Origin: Prosthecobacter debontii
Lineage (GTDB): Bacteria; Verrucomicrobiota; Verrucomicrobiia; Verrucomicrobiales; Akkermansiaceae
Reading direction: 5' to 3'
DNA: 64,000 nucleotides
NCBI GenBank assembly: GCA_945873125.1
Contig: CAMCBV010000006.1
Coordinates: 1 to 64,000, forward strand
In this document: positions 8,364-16,039 of the stretch, in pieces
Layout: the number at the start of each line of letters is the position of its first letter
How positions within the stretch are numbered: position 1 is the first letter of the stretch
Made by a program: the position numbers and the translations under genes
Notes under the pieces: generated by a model
The model's input: the letters and a program-made list of their open reading frames with translations, nothing else
Database searches by the model: none
What the model was told of the DNA's origin: nothing

Positions 8364-9063
8364 AACCCTTTGCCGCAGTTTACTGATGCTTGCCAAAATA
8401 TGGGCGTTTTTCGGTTTGACGGGCTGTACACCGTTTTTTCCAGACTCAGGTAAAAACGCTGTGAAAAACGATCATTTGCAAGTCCTGTTCATTGGCAACA
8501 GTTACAGCTTTGACGTGCCGAAAAGCTTTCAGGAAATTGCCAGCAAGAACGGCAAGCATGTCATGATCGCAAGCTCCACCTATGGTGGCTGGAATCTTGC
8601 CCAGCATCGGGAGCATGAGCCGACTTTGAAAAAATTACGCTCGAAAAAATGGGATCTCGTGGTGATTCAGGACTTCAGTCTGAATGCCGCGTATCCGGAG
8701 AGCCGTCGTGTGAAAGAGATGTATCCCGCCGTTTTGTTTTTCGCAAATGAAGCAAAAGCTATCGGTGCGCGCCCCATGCTCTACCAAACCTGGGGAAGGC
8801 GCGATGGTCAGCCGGGTTTGAGGGGTGATGATTTTTATCAGATGAATGCCCGCATCAGGGATGGATATTCCCGCGCTGCGGATTACGCGGGTGGTGTGGA
8901 AATCGCGCCAGTGGGAGACGCATGGGAGAGAGAGTTTCGCAAAGGTAATGGCAAAAAGCTTTTTATCGAAGACGGCAGCCATCCGAGCGACTATGGAAAC
9001 CGAGTGAGCGCGCTGGTTTTCCACGAGAAGATTTTCGGATGTGAGGCTGAATTTACCAAATGA
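8338..9063 (+). CDS. Lipoprotein with SGNH-hydrolase-like (DUF4886-like) domain
   Basis: The N terminus carries a hydrophobic stretch ending in a lipobox-like LTGC, so the mature protein is probably lipid-anchored. The rest fits an SGNH fold: block I FIGNSYSFDVP with the candidate nucleophile serine, block II-like STYGGWNL, VVIQDFSL at the oxyanion region, and DGSHPSDYGN with the Asp-x-x-His pair near the C terminus. Such proteins are esterases or carbohydrate deacetylases. I kept the ATG at 8338, which overlaps the recombinase gene by 26 bases; the ATG at 8386 gives a shorter signal and is also possible. The substrate is unknown. Confidence 0.7.
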   Translation: MMKHIREHETLCRSLLMLAKIWAFFGLTGCTPFFPDSGKNAVKNDHLQVLFIGNSYSFDVPKSFQEIASKNGKHVMIASSTYGGWNLAQHREHEPTLKKLRSKKWDLVVIQDFSLNAAYPESRRVKEMYPAVLFFANEAKAIGARPMLYQTWGRRDGQPGLRGDDFYQMNARIRDGYSRAADYAGGVEIAPVGDAWEREFRKGNGKKLFIEDGSHPSDYGNRVSALVFHEKIFGCEAEFTK

Positions 9064-9104
9064 AAGGAATCGTCACGTTCCATGATAGGTTCGAAGCTTC
9101 CTCA

Positions 9105-9578
9105 TCAGCTAATCACATGATCCAGAATCAAGGATTGAAGCTCGCAATAAAAGCGGCTTCTTAACAAGGCATCGCGCCGAACGGGTCTGAAGTTTTTGGC
9201 ATCCAATTCGGGATTTTGACCGAAATGATGGATTTCCTCCAACTCAAGTCGCGCTTGGTTGAGTGCGCTATACCACTTCTGTGCGTCGGCGGGTGAAATC
9301 CAAATCGATATTTCATCATCCTTGGGAAATGCCGCAGCGGTTTCAATCGCAGCATAAACATGGTGAAGATCATCCGAAAAGGATTCGCGCAAATCTGGAA
9401 CCACAATGTCCTGCCAGTCTTCGGAAATTTTCTCGTCGGATATCAGATCGCCAAGACGTGCTGCGAGATCGTGATCGGAAGCGTTTGCATCGAGTATGAT
9501 GGAGCGAAGCAGATGCCAGTCGATATCGTTTTCGGGGTTGATTCTGAGACCGCCCTCAATAGTGGGAGCGACTTTCAT
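9105..9578 (-). CDS. DUF2017-like protein coupled to ClpS
   Basis: This is a 157-residue acidic protein (KVAPTIEGGLRI, then DLAARLGDLISDEKI and DDEISIWISPADAQKWYSAL) with no signal peptide or membrane segment. It overlaps the clpS stop by four bases (ATGA), so the two are translationally coupled. DUF2017 proteins sit next to clpS in Actinobacteria, and size, start pattern and context match. The function is unknown; a partner or regulator of ClpS-ClpA/ClpC proteolysis is the natural inference. The family call rests on resemblance and neighbourhood. Confidence 0.65.
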   Translation of the reverse strand: MKVAPTIEGGLRINPENDIDWHLLRSIILDANASDHDLAARLGDLISDEKISEDWQDIVVPDLRESFSDDLHHVYAAIETAAAFPKDDEISIWISPADAQKWYSALNQARLELEEIHHFGQNPELDAKNFRPVRRDALLRSRFYCELQSLILDHVIS

Positions 9579-9856
9579 TCAGAGGCTGCGAGTGAGGTTT
9601 TCAGTTGATGAAGTTGGAGTTGCTGGGCGTAAAACTCGGCTTTTTCAAGTTCTCCTGACCAGACAACTGAGAGTCCTTGTTCGTGAATTTCAAGCATGTG
9701 TCTTGTAGCGTGAGGCTCGTTATAGCCGAAAATTTTCATCAGAACGAAGGTGACGTAACCCATGAGATTCACGGGGTCATCATGCACAATCACGTTCCAA
9801 GGCACCTGTGTCTGCGTGACTTCCTTGGTTTGATGAATCGTTACGGTTTCGGCCAT
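9575..9856 (-). CDS. clpS: ATP-dependent Clp protease adaptor ClpS
   Basis: The 93-residue adaptor delivers N-degron substrates to the ClpA/ClpC unfoldase. After a flexible N-terminal tail come the family hallmarks PWNVIVHDDPVNLMGYV (substrate-pocket Asn/Asp residues), FGYNEPHATRHMLEIHEQG, and VWSGELEKAEFYAQQLQ. The length is typical. It follows ispG by three bases on the same strand and precedes the DUF2017-like gene, so the three may be cotranscribed. No clp ATPase gene is in the window. Confidence 0.92.
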   Translation of the reverse strand: MAETVTIHQTKEVTQTQVPWNVIVHDDPVNLMGYVTFVLMKIFGYNEPHATRHMLEIHEQGLSVVWSGELEKAEFYAQQLQLHQLKTSLAASE

Positions 9857-9859
9857 GGC

Positions 9860-12463
9860 TTAGTCAGAAGAGATTGCAACAGTAGGTGGGTCTATCCACT
9901 TGTCATGTTCCTTGATGAGATCCATCAAGCGCGCGACGGCTTCGTCTTCAGGTATGTTGAACTTTACCGCGGTTTTGCCGACGTAAAGATTGATTTTTCC
10001 GGGAGCGCCTCCGACGTAGCCGAAATCAGCGTCCGCCATTTCACCTGGGCCATTGACGATACAGCCCATGACCGCGATGCGAACGCCTTTGAGGTGACCT
10101 GTGGCTGCGCGAATTTTTTGGGTGGTGGATTGGAGGTTGAACAAGGTTCTTCCGCATGAAGGGCAGGCAACGTAATCGGTTTTGAAAATCCGGGTGCCGG
10201 CGGCTTGGAGGATGTTGTAGGCGATGCGTAACGATTGTCCCGGTGCGGTTTCTCCACGGATGAGGATCGCATCGCCAATGCCATCGCAAAGGAGAGAGCC
10301 GATGTTTTGAGAGGCGTTGATTAGGGAAGTTAGAAAATCGGATTCCTCGTTGGGTGGCTGTAAGGTGTCTTTAAGCAAGATGGGGTGACGTGGATCAGTT
10401 TGGAACGCGAGCATGCGGAAGGCATGGATGGGATGCATTTCGATATGATCGGCCACAGTGATCAAAGCGGGTTCGGTGCGATCGTTAAGTGCGGAAATCG
10501 CCGAAGCATCGTGCGGATCGATTTCGAGAACTTCCGCTTTCTCATAAATGATTTCCGGACGAAAATCTCCCATCGAAGCGATCTTGTGAGCGAGTGCGTT
10601 CCAGTTCGATTGTGTGGTGAAAACCCTGACTGTTTTTTCTCCTCCGAGTTCATGACCTTGGATGGTCAAAACAGAGCTACGACGGCGCTCGTAGGAAAAA
10701 GGATCGTAGGAGGGGGTTAAGGTAATTGTAGCTGGAACTTGTAGTTCCAGTCCGTCGTCGGGACATTCTGTCCCGATTCCAAAAACGCTACCTGTCCATG
10801 CTGGAGATGCATTTCCATTTACAGGATTTTTCAATATATACCGCACCTGATTTTTTAGATCATGACCATCTCTAACGATGTGATCGTAATATTCTTCCTG
10901 CCAGAACGTGCCGGACTTTCCAAGAATCTGGTTCGCTTGTTTGGCGGTGTGAGTTTTCCATGACTTGAGAATGCCTTCTAGTGAAAATGTTTCGTGTGGG
11001 GTAAGCAGAACATGAACGTGGTTTGGCATCACGGACCACGCGAGTAAGTTATAACGTTCGCCATCGAAAAATTTCAGAGCTTTACAAACCCTATCGGCAA
11101 TCTGTGGATCCGAGAGAGGTTGAGGTCCTTTGGTTGCGTGTAGCGCAGGCTCGATGATGGTCTGAGTGAGTGATTGTAGCTCTGCGCGTAAAGGAAGTAA
11201 TTCATCGGTGGCGTCACGAGATCCGGCGGTTTGCCGAACTTTTTCAATGCGATCTAACAGGATTTGATGCCTTTGTTTGAAGTCTTCGAGAACAGATTTC
11301 GGGAGGGAGTCCTTCGTGCGGAATGTAATGGCGTAGGTGGCTCCATGGATTCGCCAGTGAGGGAGGAAGGTTGAGGTGTGTCTTTCGAGTTTCGACCAAT
11401 CGGGACGTATTGTGTGGGATAGGGCTTGGAGGCTGGAAATGTTGGAATTACTGGGACTGTTGGAATTACTTGGATTGTTGGAATTACTTGGATTGTTGGA
11501 ATTACTGGGATTGTTGGAATTACTGGGACTGCAAGTCCCAGCTACAGACTGGGACTGCAAGTCCCAGCTACTATTTAAGACCAATGCCTTCGCTACGGGA
11601 ATCTCATGAATCGCGTCTTCGGTGAGTGAGACGCGGATGGTGTCGCCGATGCCATCGGCTAGAAGTGAACCGATGCCGATGGCGGATTTGATGCGACCGT
11701 CTTCGCCATCTCCGGCTTCGGTGACGCCGAGGTGGATGGGGTAGTTCCAGTCTGGGCCTTCGGCTTCAAGTCTTGCGACGAGCAAGCGATACGCCTCGAT
11801 CATCACCTTCGGGTTCGAGGCTTTCATCGAGAAAACGAAATTATGGTAATTGTGATCGCGGGCGATGCGTGCGAATTCGAGTGCGCTTTCGCACATGCCG
11901 AGCGGGGTGTCTCCGTATCGATTCATGATGCGATCCGACAGAGAGCCATGGTTGGTGCCGATGCGCATGGCTCTGCCGAGATCTTTGCAGAGGTGAACGA
12001 GCGGAATGAACTGCTCTCGAATGCGCTCAAGTTCGGCTTCGTATTGGCTGTCGGAATATTCGCGGATTTCGAATTTCTTCTTATCGACATAGTTGCCGGG
12101 ATTGACGCGGACTTTCTCCACCCATTTCGCGGCTTCCATGGCGGCGTCGGGTTTGAAATGGATATCCGCAACAAGAGGAACCGTGCAACCGGCGGCACGA
12201 ACTTCGCGGGCGATGTTTTCGAGGTTCGCGGCGTAGATTTTTGTCTGGGCGGTGATGCGGACGATTTCACACCCAGCATCGGCGAGCGCCAAGACCTCTG
12301 CGACACATGCGGGGGTATCGCGTGTATCGGAAGTGATCATCGACTGCACACGGATCGGGTTGTTTCCGCCAATACCAATATTTCCGACCCTGACCTCGCG
12401 GGTGATTCTTCGCGAGAAGTTCAATAGATCGGGGCAGTAGTGGAGTGCGGCGTGGTCGCTCAT
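9860..12463 (-). CDS. ispG: IspG (HMB-PP synthase) with an in-frame RAYT transposase domain
   Basis: IspG converts MEcPP to HMBPP in the MEP isoprenoid pathway. Residues 1-295 are the TIM-barrel domain A (SMITSDTRDT, VADIHFKPD, RVNPGNYVDKKK, GIGDTIRVSLTEDAI). Residues 584-755 match the extra A* domain of plant and Chlamydia-type enzymes (SYDPFSYERRRSS). Residues 756-867 are the [4Fe-4S] domain B with Cys767, Cys770 (CPSCGRTLF) and Cys801 plus the catalytic glutamate in CIVNGPGEMADADFG. Between A and A* lies a foreign segment (about 296-583): an Asn/Ser/Pro-rich repeat linker, then a complete Y1 REP-associated tyrosine transposase domain with HVH at 492-494 and tyrosines 525/526. The 867-codon frame has no stop or frameshift. 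The transposase portion has no ATG before MPNHVH and I saw no GTG/TTG in the places I checked, so it appears to depend on ispG translation. This looks like a tolerated insertion or a domesticated fusion. Confidence 0.93.
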   Translation of the reverse strand: MSDHAALHYCPDLLNFSRRITREVRVGNIGIGGNNPIRVQSMITSDTRDTPACVAEVLALADAGCEIVRITAQTKIYAANLENIAREVRAAGCTVPLVADIHFKPDAAMEAAKWVEKVRVNPGNYVDKKKFEIREYSDSQYEAELERIREQFIPLVHLCKDLGRAMRIGTNHGSLSDRIMNRYGDTPLGMCESALEFARIARDHNYHNFVFSMKASNPKVMIEAYRLLVARLEAEGPDWNYPIHLGVTEAGDGEDGRIKSAIGIGSLLADGIGDTIRVSLTEDAIHEIPVAKALVLNSSWDLQSQSVAGTCSPSNSNNPSNSNNPSNSNNPSNSNSPSNSNISSLQALSHTIRPDWSKLERHTSTFLPHWRIHGATYAITFRTKDSLPKSVLEDFKQRHQILLDRIEKVRQTAGSRDATDELLPLRAELQSLTQTIIEPALHATKGPQPLSDPQIADRVCKALKFFDGERYNLLAWSVMPNHVHVLLTPHETFSLEGILKSWKTHTAKQANQILGKSGTFWQEEYYDHIVRDGHDLKNQVRYILKNPVNGNASPAWTGSVFGIGTECPDDGLELQVPATITLTPSYDPFSYERRRSSVLTIQGHELGGEKTVRVFTTQSNWNALAHKIASMGDFRPEIIYEKAEVLEIDPHDASAISALNDRTEPALITVADHIEMHPIHAFRMLAFQTDPRHPILLKDTLQPPNEESDFLTSLINASQNIGSLLCDGIGDAILIRGETAPGQSLRIAYNILQAAGTRIFKTDYVACPSCGRTLFNLQSTTQKIRAATGHLKGVRIAVMGCIVNGPGEMADADFGYVGGAPGKINLYVGKTAVKFNIPEDEAVARLMDLIKEHDKWIDPPTVAISSD
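10728..10780. repeat. REP-like palindrome pair, left end of the RAYT element
   Basis: A GTAG head (10729-10732) is followed by the stem CTGGAACT-TGT-AGTTCCAG. A second palindrome, CGGGACA-TTC-TGTCCCG, follows 6-8 bases later. A GTAG or GGAG head before an imperfect palindrome is the standard REP layout for RAYT substrates. Translated in the ispG frame it becomes part of the segment FGIGTECPDDGLELQVPA. Confidence 0.75.
11442..11531. repeat. Five 18-bp tandem repeats encoding a PSNSNN linker
   Basis: Five units of TTGGAATTACTKGGAYTG run head to tail with only C/T and G/T changes between units. On the coding (minus) strand each adds six residues, giving (PSNSNN)-type repeats in the chimeric IspG. 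The last unit overlaps the REP palindrome, so the array appears to have grown from the REP edge. Because the unit is a multiple of three, copy-number change keeps the frame. Confidence 0.9.
11523..11572. repeat. Two tandem REP-like palindromes, right end of the RAYT element
   Basis: Two nearly identical palindromes, CTGGGACT-GCA-AGTCCCAG each followed by CTAC, occupy about 11523-11545 and 11549-11572. Read on the minus strand each is a GTAG head plus stem, so they are inverted relative to the left-end copy. They encode SSWDLQSQSVAGTCSP in the chimera. Copy number two on this side suggests REP duplication. Confidence 0.8.
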
Positions 12464-12596
12464 GAATGGATTAACTTAGACTGGAAAATTTCCATGGGCA
12501 ATGCTGGGATGCGATACAAGATTCAGGGGATGAAATTCAAGACTTCAACGGCTGGTTCTGCGGCTGGAGTCGCGCGGTCCAGTTTGGCTGATGGGC

Positions 12597-13514
12597 TTAC
12601 TTTTCAGACAATAGCTCATCCAGCATCCCCAGCGTTACGCCGATGGAAATGTTCAGGGAATCGGCTGAAATGATGTCCGCGTTGTCGCCGGGGGTGTGCC
12701 ACCATCTGGTTCTCGAGAAGTCGCCGATGATATCGAGCGTTGGTATCCCGATGAGGTTGAGCGGGACGTGATCATCCATGATCGTGCCCGCGGCGATGCC
12801 GTAATGGGAACCGACCTTTTGTTTTTCCGCGATGGAGAACATGAGATCGGCGAGGTGTTTCGGTGAGTCGGTGGGGATACGGATTTTGAGATTCTTGTGG
12901 CCGATCATGTCTAACAAAATACCGAACTTTGGCTTGTCATTGCGCGTTCTCCAAGTGTTTGCGTAATGTCGACTTCCATAAAGGCCATCGAGTGTGGTCA
13001 TGTTTTCCGCGAAAGCTTCTTCGCCATCGAAAAATACGAGTTCCAGTTTTGCGGCTTGTTCGGGCTTATGGATGGCGAGGTGTTTGGCGATGACCACCAA
13101 TGCGGCGCAGGCAGAGGCGGCATCATCTGCGCCATGGAAAACTTTGTCTTTGAAGAGTTTCGAATCCACATGGGCGCAGAGAAGACCATCGATCTTGCGT
13201 TGCCATGGGTCTTGATCCTTGACTTGAAAACGGGCGCGGAGGTTGGCGAATTTGATTTTTCCCACACTGGTATCGCGTTCGAATTCTTGAAGTTCGACCA
13301 CCCAGCCGTTAGCTACAAGTTCTTTGCTTAATAGCGAACGGACCTGATTCAGTGCTACACTTCCTGGTGGGCGAGGTCCCAGAGCGAGAATTTCTGATGT
13401 GAGGGCATTAGCACTGTTACCCATTTGATTCGTGCTGATGGGTCTACCAAAGAACCAAAATGCCGTCACCGCAGCGGTGAGGAGCAGGGCTAGTAGGTAA
13501 CGGTTGGATTTCAC
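12597..13514 (-). CDS. M28-family glutaminyl-peptide cyclotransferase-like protein
   Basis: This 305-residue protein begins with a membrane anchor or signal (YLLALLLTAAVTAFWFFG), so the catalytic part is periplasmic. Zinc-site residues expected for M28 and glutaminyl cyclases are visible: CAHVDSK, GADDAASACAALV, FFDGEEAF, and the late MDDHVPLNLIGIPTLDII then WWHTPGDN. The DDHVP...IPTLDII...WHT pattern is closer to glutaminyl cyclase than to aminopeptidases. It would cyclise N-terminal glutamine of exported proteins; an aminopeptidase is the alternative. It stands alone on the minus strand, upstream of ispG by about 130 bases. Confidence 0.8.
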   Translation of the reverse strand: MKSNRYLLALLLTAAVTAFWFFGRPISTNQMGNSANALTSEILALGPRPPGSVALNQVRSLLSKELVANGWVVELQEFERDTSVGKIKFANLRARFQVKDQDPWQRKIDGLLCAHVDSKLFKDKVFHGADDAASACAALVVIAKHLAIHKPEQAAKLELVFFDGEEAFAENMTTLDGLYGSRHYANTWRTRNDKPKFGILLDMIGHKNLKIRIPTDSPKHLADLMFSIAEKQKVGSHYGIAAGTIMDDHVPLNLIGIPTLDIIGDFSRTRWWHTPGDNADIISADSLNISIGVTLGMLDELLSEK

Positions 13515-13563
13515 TAAACGGAGGTTGAATGGTTCATTGCGGTTGTGCGAGTGAAGAATTTTG

Positions 13564-13730
13564 AACCACGAATTTCACGAAGGACACGAATGAAGATCGA
13601 AAATTAGGCCGCAATGTGAGCGAAGCGGACATAGCCGGAGGCAAAGCGCACAGAATACACAGAATGGAAAATGCTTTGAATAACTACAAAACACTTATCC
13701 ACTTTCGTGTGATTCGTGAAATTCGTGGTT
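13564..13730. repeat. Perfect 18-bp inverted repeat bracketing an intergenic segment
   Basis: AACCACGAATTTCACGAA at 13564-13581 is the exact reverse complement of 13713-13730. The roughly 130 bases between them also contain AGAATACACAGAATGG-like sequence. The family AACCACGAATTTCACGAAT is a common dispersed intergenic repeat in environmental bacterial genomes. The element fills the gap between the M28 gene and the ABC-F gene and contains no coding frame I would defend. Confidence 0.75.
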
Positions 13731-13737
13731 AAATCTC

Positions 13738-15411
13738 TTAAGCCGTCACTGCCCCGCGGTCATCGCTTAGTCCGGATTTTTCGAGGAAGTAATCGTAGCC
13801 GCCGGTGTAGCGGGTGACGATGGCTCCGTTTTCGGGATCCTTTTCGTTGCGGGTGACGTGGAGGGTGGTTTCTGCGAGATTGCGGATGAAATGCACGTCG
13901 TGGGAAATGAAAACCAGTGTGCCTTCGTAGGCTTTGAGCGCGTTGACCAAGGAGTCGATCGAGAGGATATCGAGGTGAGTCGTCGGCTCGTCCATAAGGA
14001 GGAGGTTCGGAGGATCGACGAGAAACTTGACGAGATTGAGTCGGGATTTCTCGCCGCCGGAGAGAACACCGCACTTCTTCTCCACATCTGCGCGGCGGAA
14101 AAGGAAAGTTCCGAGAATGGCGCGGGCGTCTTCTTCGCGCAGGGTATCGCAGGCACCCATGACTTCATCGAGGACCGAGTTGAACTCGTTGAGGGCTTCC
14201 GCTCGGTGCTGGGAGTAGTAGCCAATTTTCGTCAGATAGCCGACATCCTTTTTGCCGGAATCGATTTCGAGTTCACCGGCGAGAAGTTTGAGCAAGGTGG
14301 TTTTACCAGCGCCGTTTGGGCCGACGAGGACGATTTTATCGCCGCGCTCAATGGTGAGATCGAGGTCTTTGTAGATGCGTTTGCCGGGATAAGATTGGCC
14401 GACTTTTTGGAACTCGATGACTTTTTGGTTGGAGCGCGGAGGCTGAGGGAAAGCGAATTTGAAAGGCTTGCGCGGCGCGCGGGGTTTTTCGATGCGTTCG
14501 ATTTTATCGACAAACTTGATACGCGACTGGACTTGTGCGGCTTTTGAGCCGACCTGACGGAAGCGCTCAATGAACTCCATGTGGCCTTCGATTTCCTTGT
14601 TCTGGTTGCGATAGGCTTGGACTTGGAGCTCGTAGCGTTTTTCGCGTTGGTCAAGGAAAGCGGTGTAATTTCCCGTGTAGGAAATGAGTTGCATCGCATC
14701 GGGATCGATCTCGATGACCGTCTCGATCATCGTGTCCATGAAATCGCGATCGTGGGAAATCATGAGGATGGCGCCGGAGTAGTTGAGCAAGTAGCGCTGA
14801 AGCCAGAGAAGCGATATGAGGTCGAGGTGGTTGGTTGGCTCGTCCAGCATCAGCAAGTCTGGCTCCATGACGAGGAGTTGGGCGAGGTGGGCACGCATCA
14901 CCCAGCCACCGGAATATTCACGCGCGGGCTTTTGAAAGTCCTCTTGTTTGAAACCCAGACCAGCTAGAATTTTTTTGGCCTTGGGTTCGAGTTGGTAGCC
15001 GTTGAGTGCGGTGAACTGGTCCTGGGCCTTGGCGAATTCCGGGGTGGATAGGTCACCGGATTTTTCTCCCTCACGAATGGTGCGTAGCAAGCCAATCATT
15101 TCTGGAGTCACGCCCATTGCGATTTCAAGAATAGTTTCATCCGTGGGCTCGCCAGCTTCCTGGGGGAGGTAGCCGACGATGGCGTATTCATCGCGATCGA
15201 TCGTGCCTTCGTCCGGTTGGTCCTCATCAAGGATCATTCGGAACAAAGTGGATTTTCCGGCACCGTTCGGTCCGACGAGAGCCACGCGTTCACCCCAGTT
15301 GATGGACATTTCCGCCTCGCGTAAAAGCGTTCTTCCGCCGAGGGTTTTGGTCAGTTTTTTGATCGTTAGCACGTGGATGGGGTAATCCCAACTGGCGGCG
15401 AGATCAAGCAT
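13738..15411 (-). CDS. ABC-F family ATP-binding protein (EttA/Uup/YbiT-like)
   Basis: This 557-residue soluble protein has two nucleotide-binding domains and no membrane segments. Domain 1 has GPNGAGKST and a signature-Walker B region ending LLMLDEPTNHLD. A charged linker (about 250-320, EKRYELQVQAYRNQNKEIEG) corresponds to the P-site tRNA-interaction motif. Domain 2 repeats GPNGAGKTT, LSGGEKSRLNLVKF and LLLMDEPTTHLD. ABC-F proteins act on ribosomes (elongation control or antibiotic protection). The start is uncertain: family members usually begin like MLTIKKLTK, which fits a GTG at 15372 (residue 14) better than the ATG at 15411. No clear Shine-Dalgarno decides. Confidence 0.9.
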   Translation of the reverse strand: MLDLAASWDYPIHVLTIKKLTKTLGGRTLLREAEMSINWGERVALVGPNGAGKSTLFRMILDEDQPDEGTIDRDEYAIVGYLPQEAGEPTDETILEIAMGVTPEMIGLLRTIREGEKSGDLSTPEFAKAQDQFTALNGYQLEPKAKKILAGLGFKQEDFQKPAREYSGGWVMRAHLAQLLVMEPDLLMLDEPTNHLDLISLLWLQRYLLNYSGAILMISHDRDFMDTMIETVIEIDPDAMQLISYTGNYTAFLDQREKRYELQVQAYRNQNKEIEGHMEFIERFRQVGSKAAQVQSRIKFVDKIERIEKPRAPRKPFKFAFPQPPRSNQKVIEFQKVGQSYPGKRIYKDLDLTIERGDKIVLVGPNGAGKTTLLKLLAGELEIDSGKKDVGYLTKIGYYSQHRAEALNEFNSVLDEVMGACDTLREEDARAILGTFLFRRADVEKKCGVLSGGEKSRLNLVKFLVDPPNLLLMDEPTTHLDILSIDSLVNALKAYEGTLVFISHDVHFIRNLAETTLHVTRNEKDPENGAIVTRYTGGYDYFLEKSGLSDDRGAVTA

Positions 15412-15510
15412 AAGGAATGGAGAAGATATCCGCCTTCAGGAGGAATAAGGATGATGGCTTAATCTAAAGTTGCGTTTCACGGGGGAAGGTTGTTCCTTGC
15501 GGTGTAACTT

Positions 15511-16014
15511 ATGAAGGGCTCGACGGTATTTTTGGTGATGCTTGGACTGGTGATTGCCGGTGTCGGGGGATTATTTACGGTTTTGCTTGGAATGAGTTAC
15601 ATGCGGGCGGTTGATCAGCGCGCTTGGCCACAGGTGGAAGGAGTGGTGCTTTCCTCAGAGATGGAGGAATACAAGCATGATGAATTTTCGCCGATGGAAT
15701 ATCGGTTAAAAATTCTTTATGGTTATGTATGGAAGAACGAGAGCAAAACGGGTGAACGCTATGGTTTCCGTGGAAATCCGAATTACAACAAGCGGAATAA
15801 AATCGCAGAGTTGGTTGAGGCGTATCCTGTAGGAAAAAAAACCATGGTTTACGTCAATCCGGCGGATGTAAATTTCGCCATGCTCAAGCCCGATTCAAAA
15901 GCGGCGGGATATTCGATCTGGTTTCCGATGTTGTTTGTCATCGGTGGGCTTGGAATTGCAGTTAGAGCAATTCGCTCAGAGCTCAGAGGGAAGAGCTTAG
16001 AGGGAAGAGCTTAG
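15511..16014 (+). CDS. DUF3592 membrane protein
   Basis: The 167-residue protein has an N-terminal membrane helix (FLVMLGLVIAGVGGLFTVLL), a beta-rich middle of the DUF3592 type (RAWPQVEGVVLSSEMEEY, YEYPVGKK-like spacing, MVYVNPADVNFAMLKP) and a second helix near the C terminus (WFPMLFVIGGLGIAV). The function of DUF3592 is unknown. The last codons lie inside a 14-bp tandem repeat (AGAGGGAAGAGCTT, three copies, 15985-16026), so the C terminus may have been remodelled by repeat expansion. Confidence 0.75.
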   Translation: MKGSTVFLVMLGLVIAGVGGLFTVLLGMSYMRAVDQRAWPQVEGVVLSSEMEEYKHDEFSPMEYRLKILYGYVWKNESKTGERYGFRGNPNYNKRNKIAELVEAYPVGKKTMVYVNPADVNFAMLKPDSKAAGYSIWFPMLFVIGGLGIAVRAIRSELRGKSLEGRA

Positions 16015-16026
16015 AGGGAAGAGCTT
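15985..16026. repeat. Three 14-bp tandem repeats across the end of the DUF3592 gene
   Basis: AGAGGGAAGAGCTT occurs three times head to tail. The second copy contains the stop codon (TAG at 16012-16014). Because 14 is not a multiple of three, a copy-number change would alter the C terminus of the protein. Confidence 0.85.
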
Positions 16027-16039
16027 AGAGCTAGGTAAC

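Larger units (their letters stand above)
10718..11578 (-). mobile_element. tnpA-REP (RAYT): RAYT/REP element inserted in ispG
   Basis: The inserted segment is about 860 bp. Its core encodes the Y1 transposase fold: HWRIHGATYAITFRTKDSLP, RYNLLAWSVMPNHVHVLL with the HUH pair, GILKSWKTHTAKQAN, and FWQEEYYDHIVRDGHDL followed by VRYILKNPV, which carries the nucleophilic tyrosine. All are standard RAYT landmarks. REP-like palindromes with GTAG heads lie at both ends in inverted orientation. The boundaries are inferred from where IspG homology stops (VAKAL) and resumes (SYDPFSYERR). Both ends stay in the ispG frame. Outside this element I noticed no similar palindrome in the window. Confidence 0.85.

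Noticed and set aside
11732..12427. 231-codon plus-strand frame opposite ispG
   Set aside because: It lies antisense to the conserved IspG barrel and has no family pattern.
9860..12463. Intein in IspG
   Set aside because: The inserted segment lacks the N-terminal Cys/Ser and C-terminal His-Asn blocks of inteins; the motifs are of a Y1 transposase.
13858..14547. 229-codon plus-strand frame opposite the ABC-F gene
   Set aside because: Antisense to both ABC domains; codon use mirrors the true gene.
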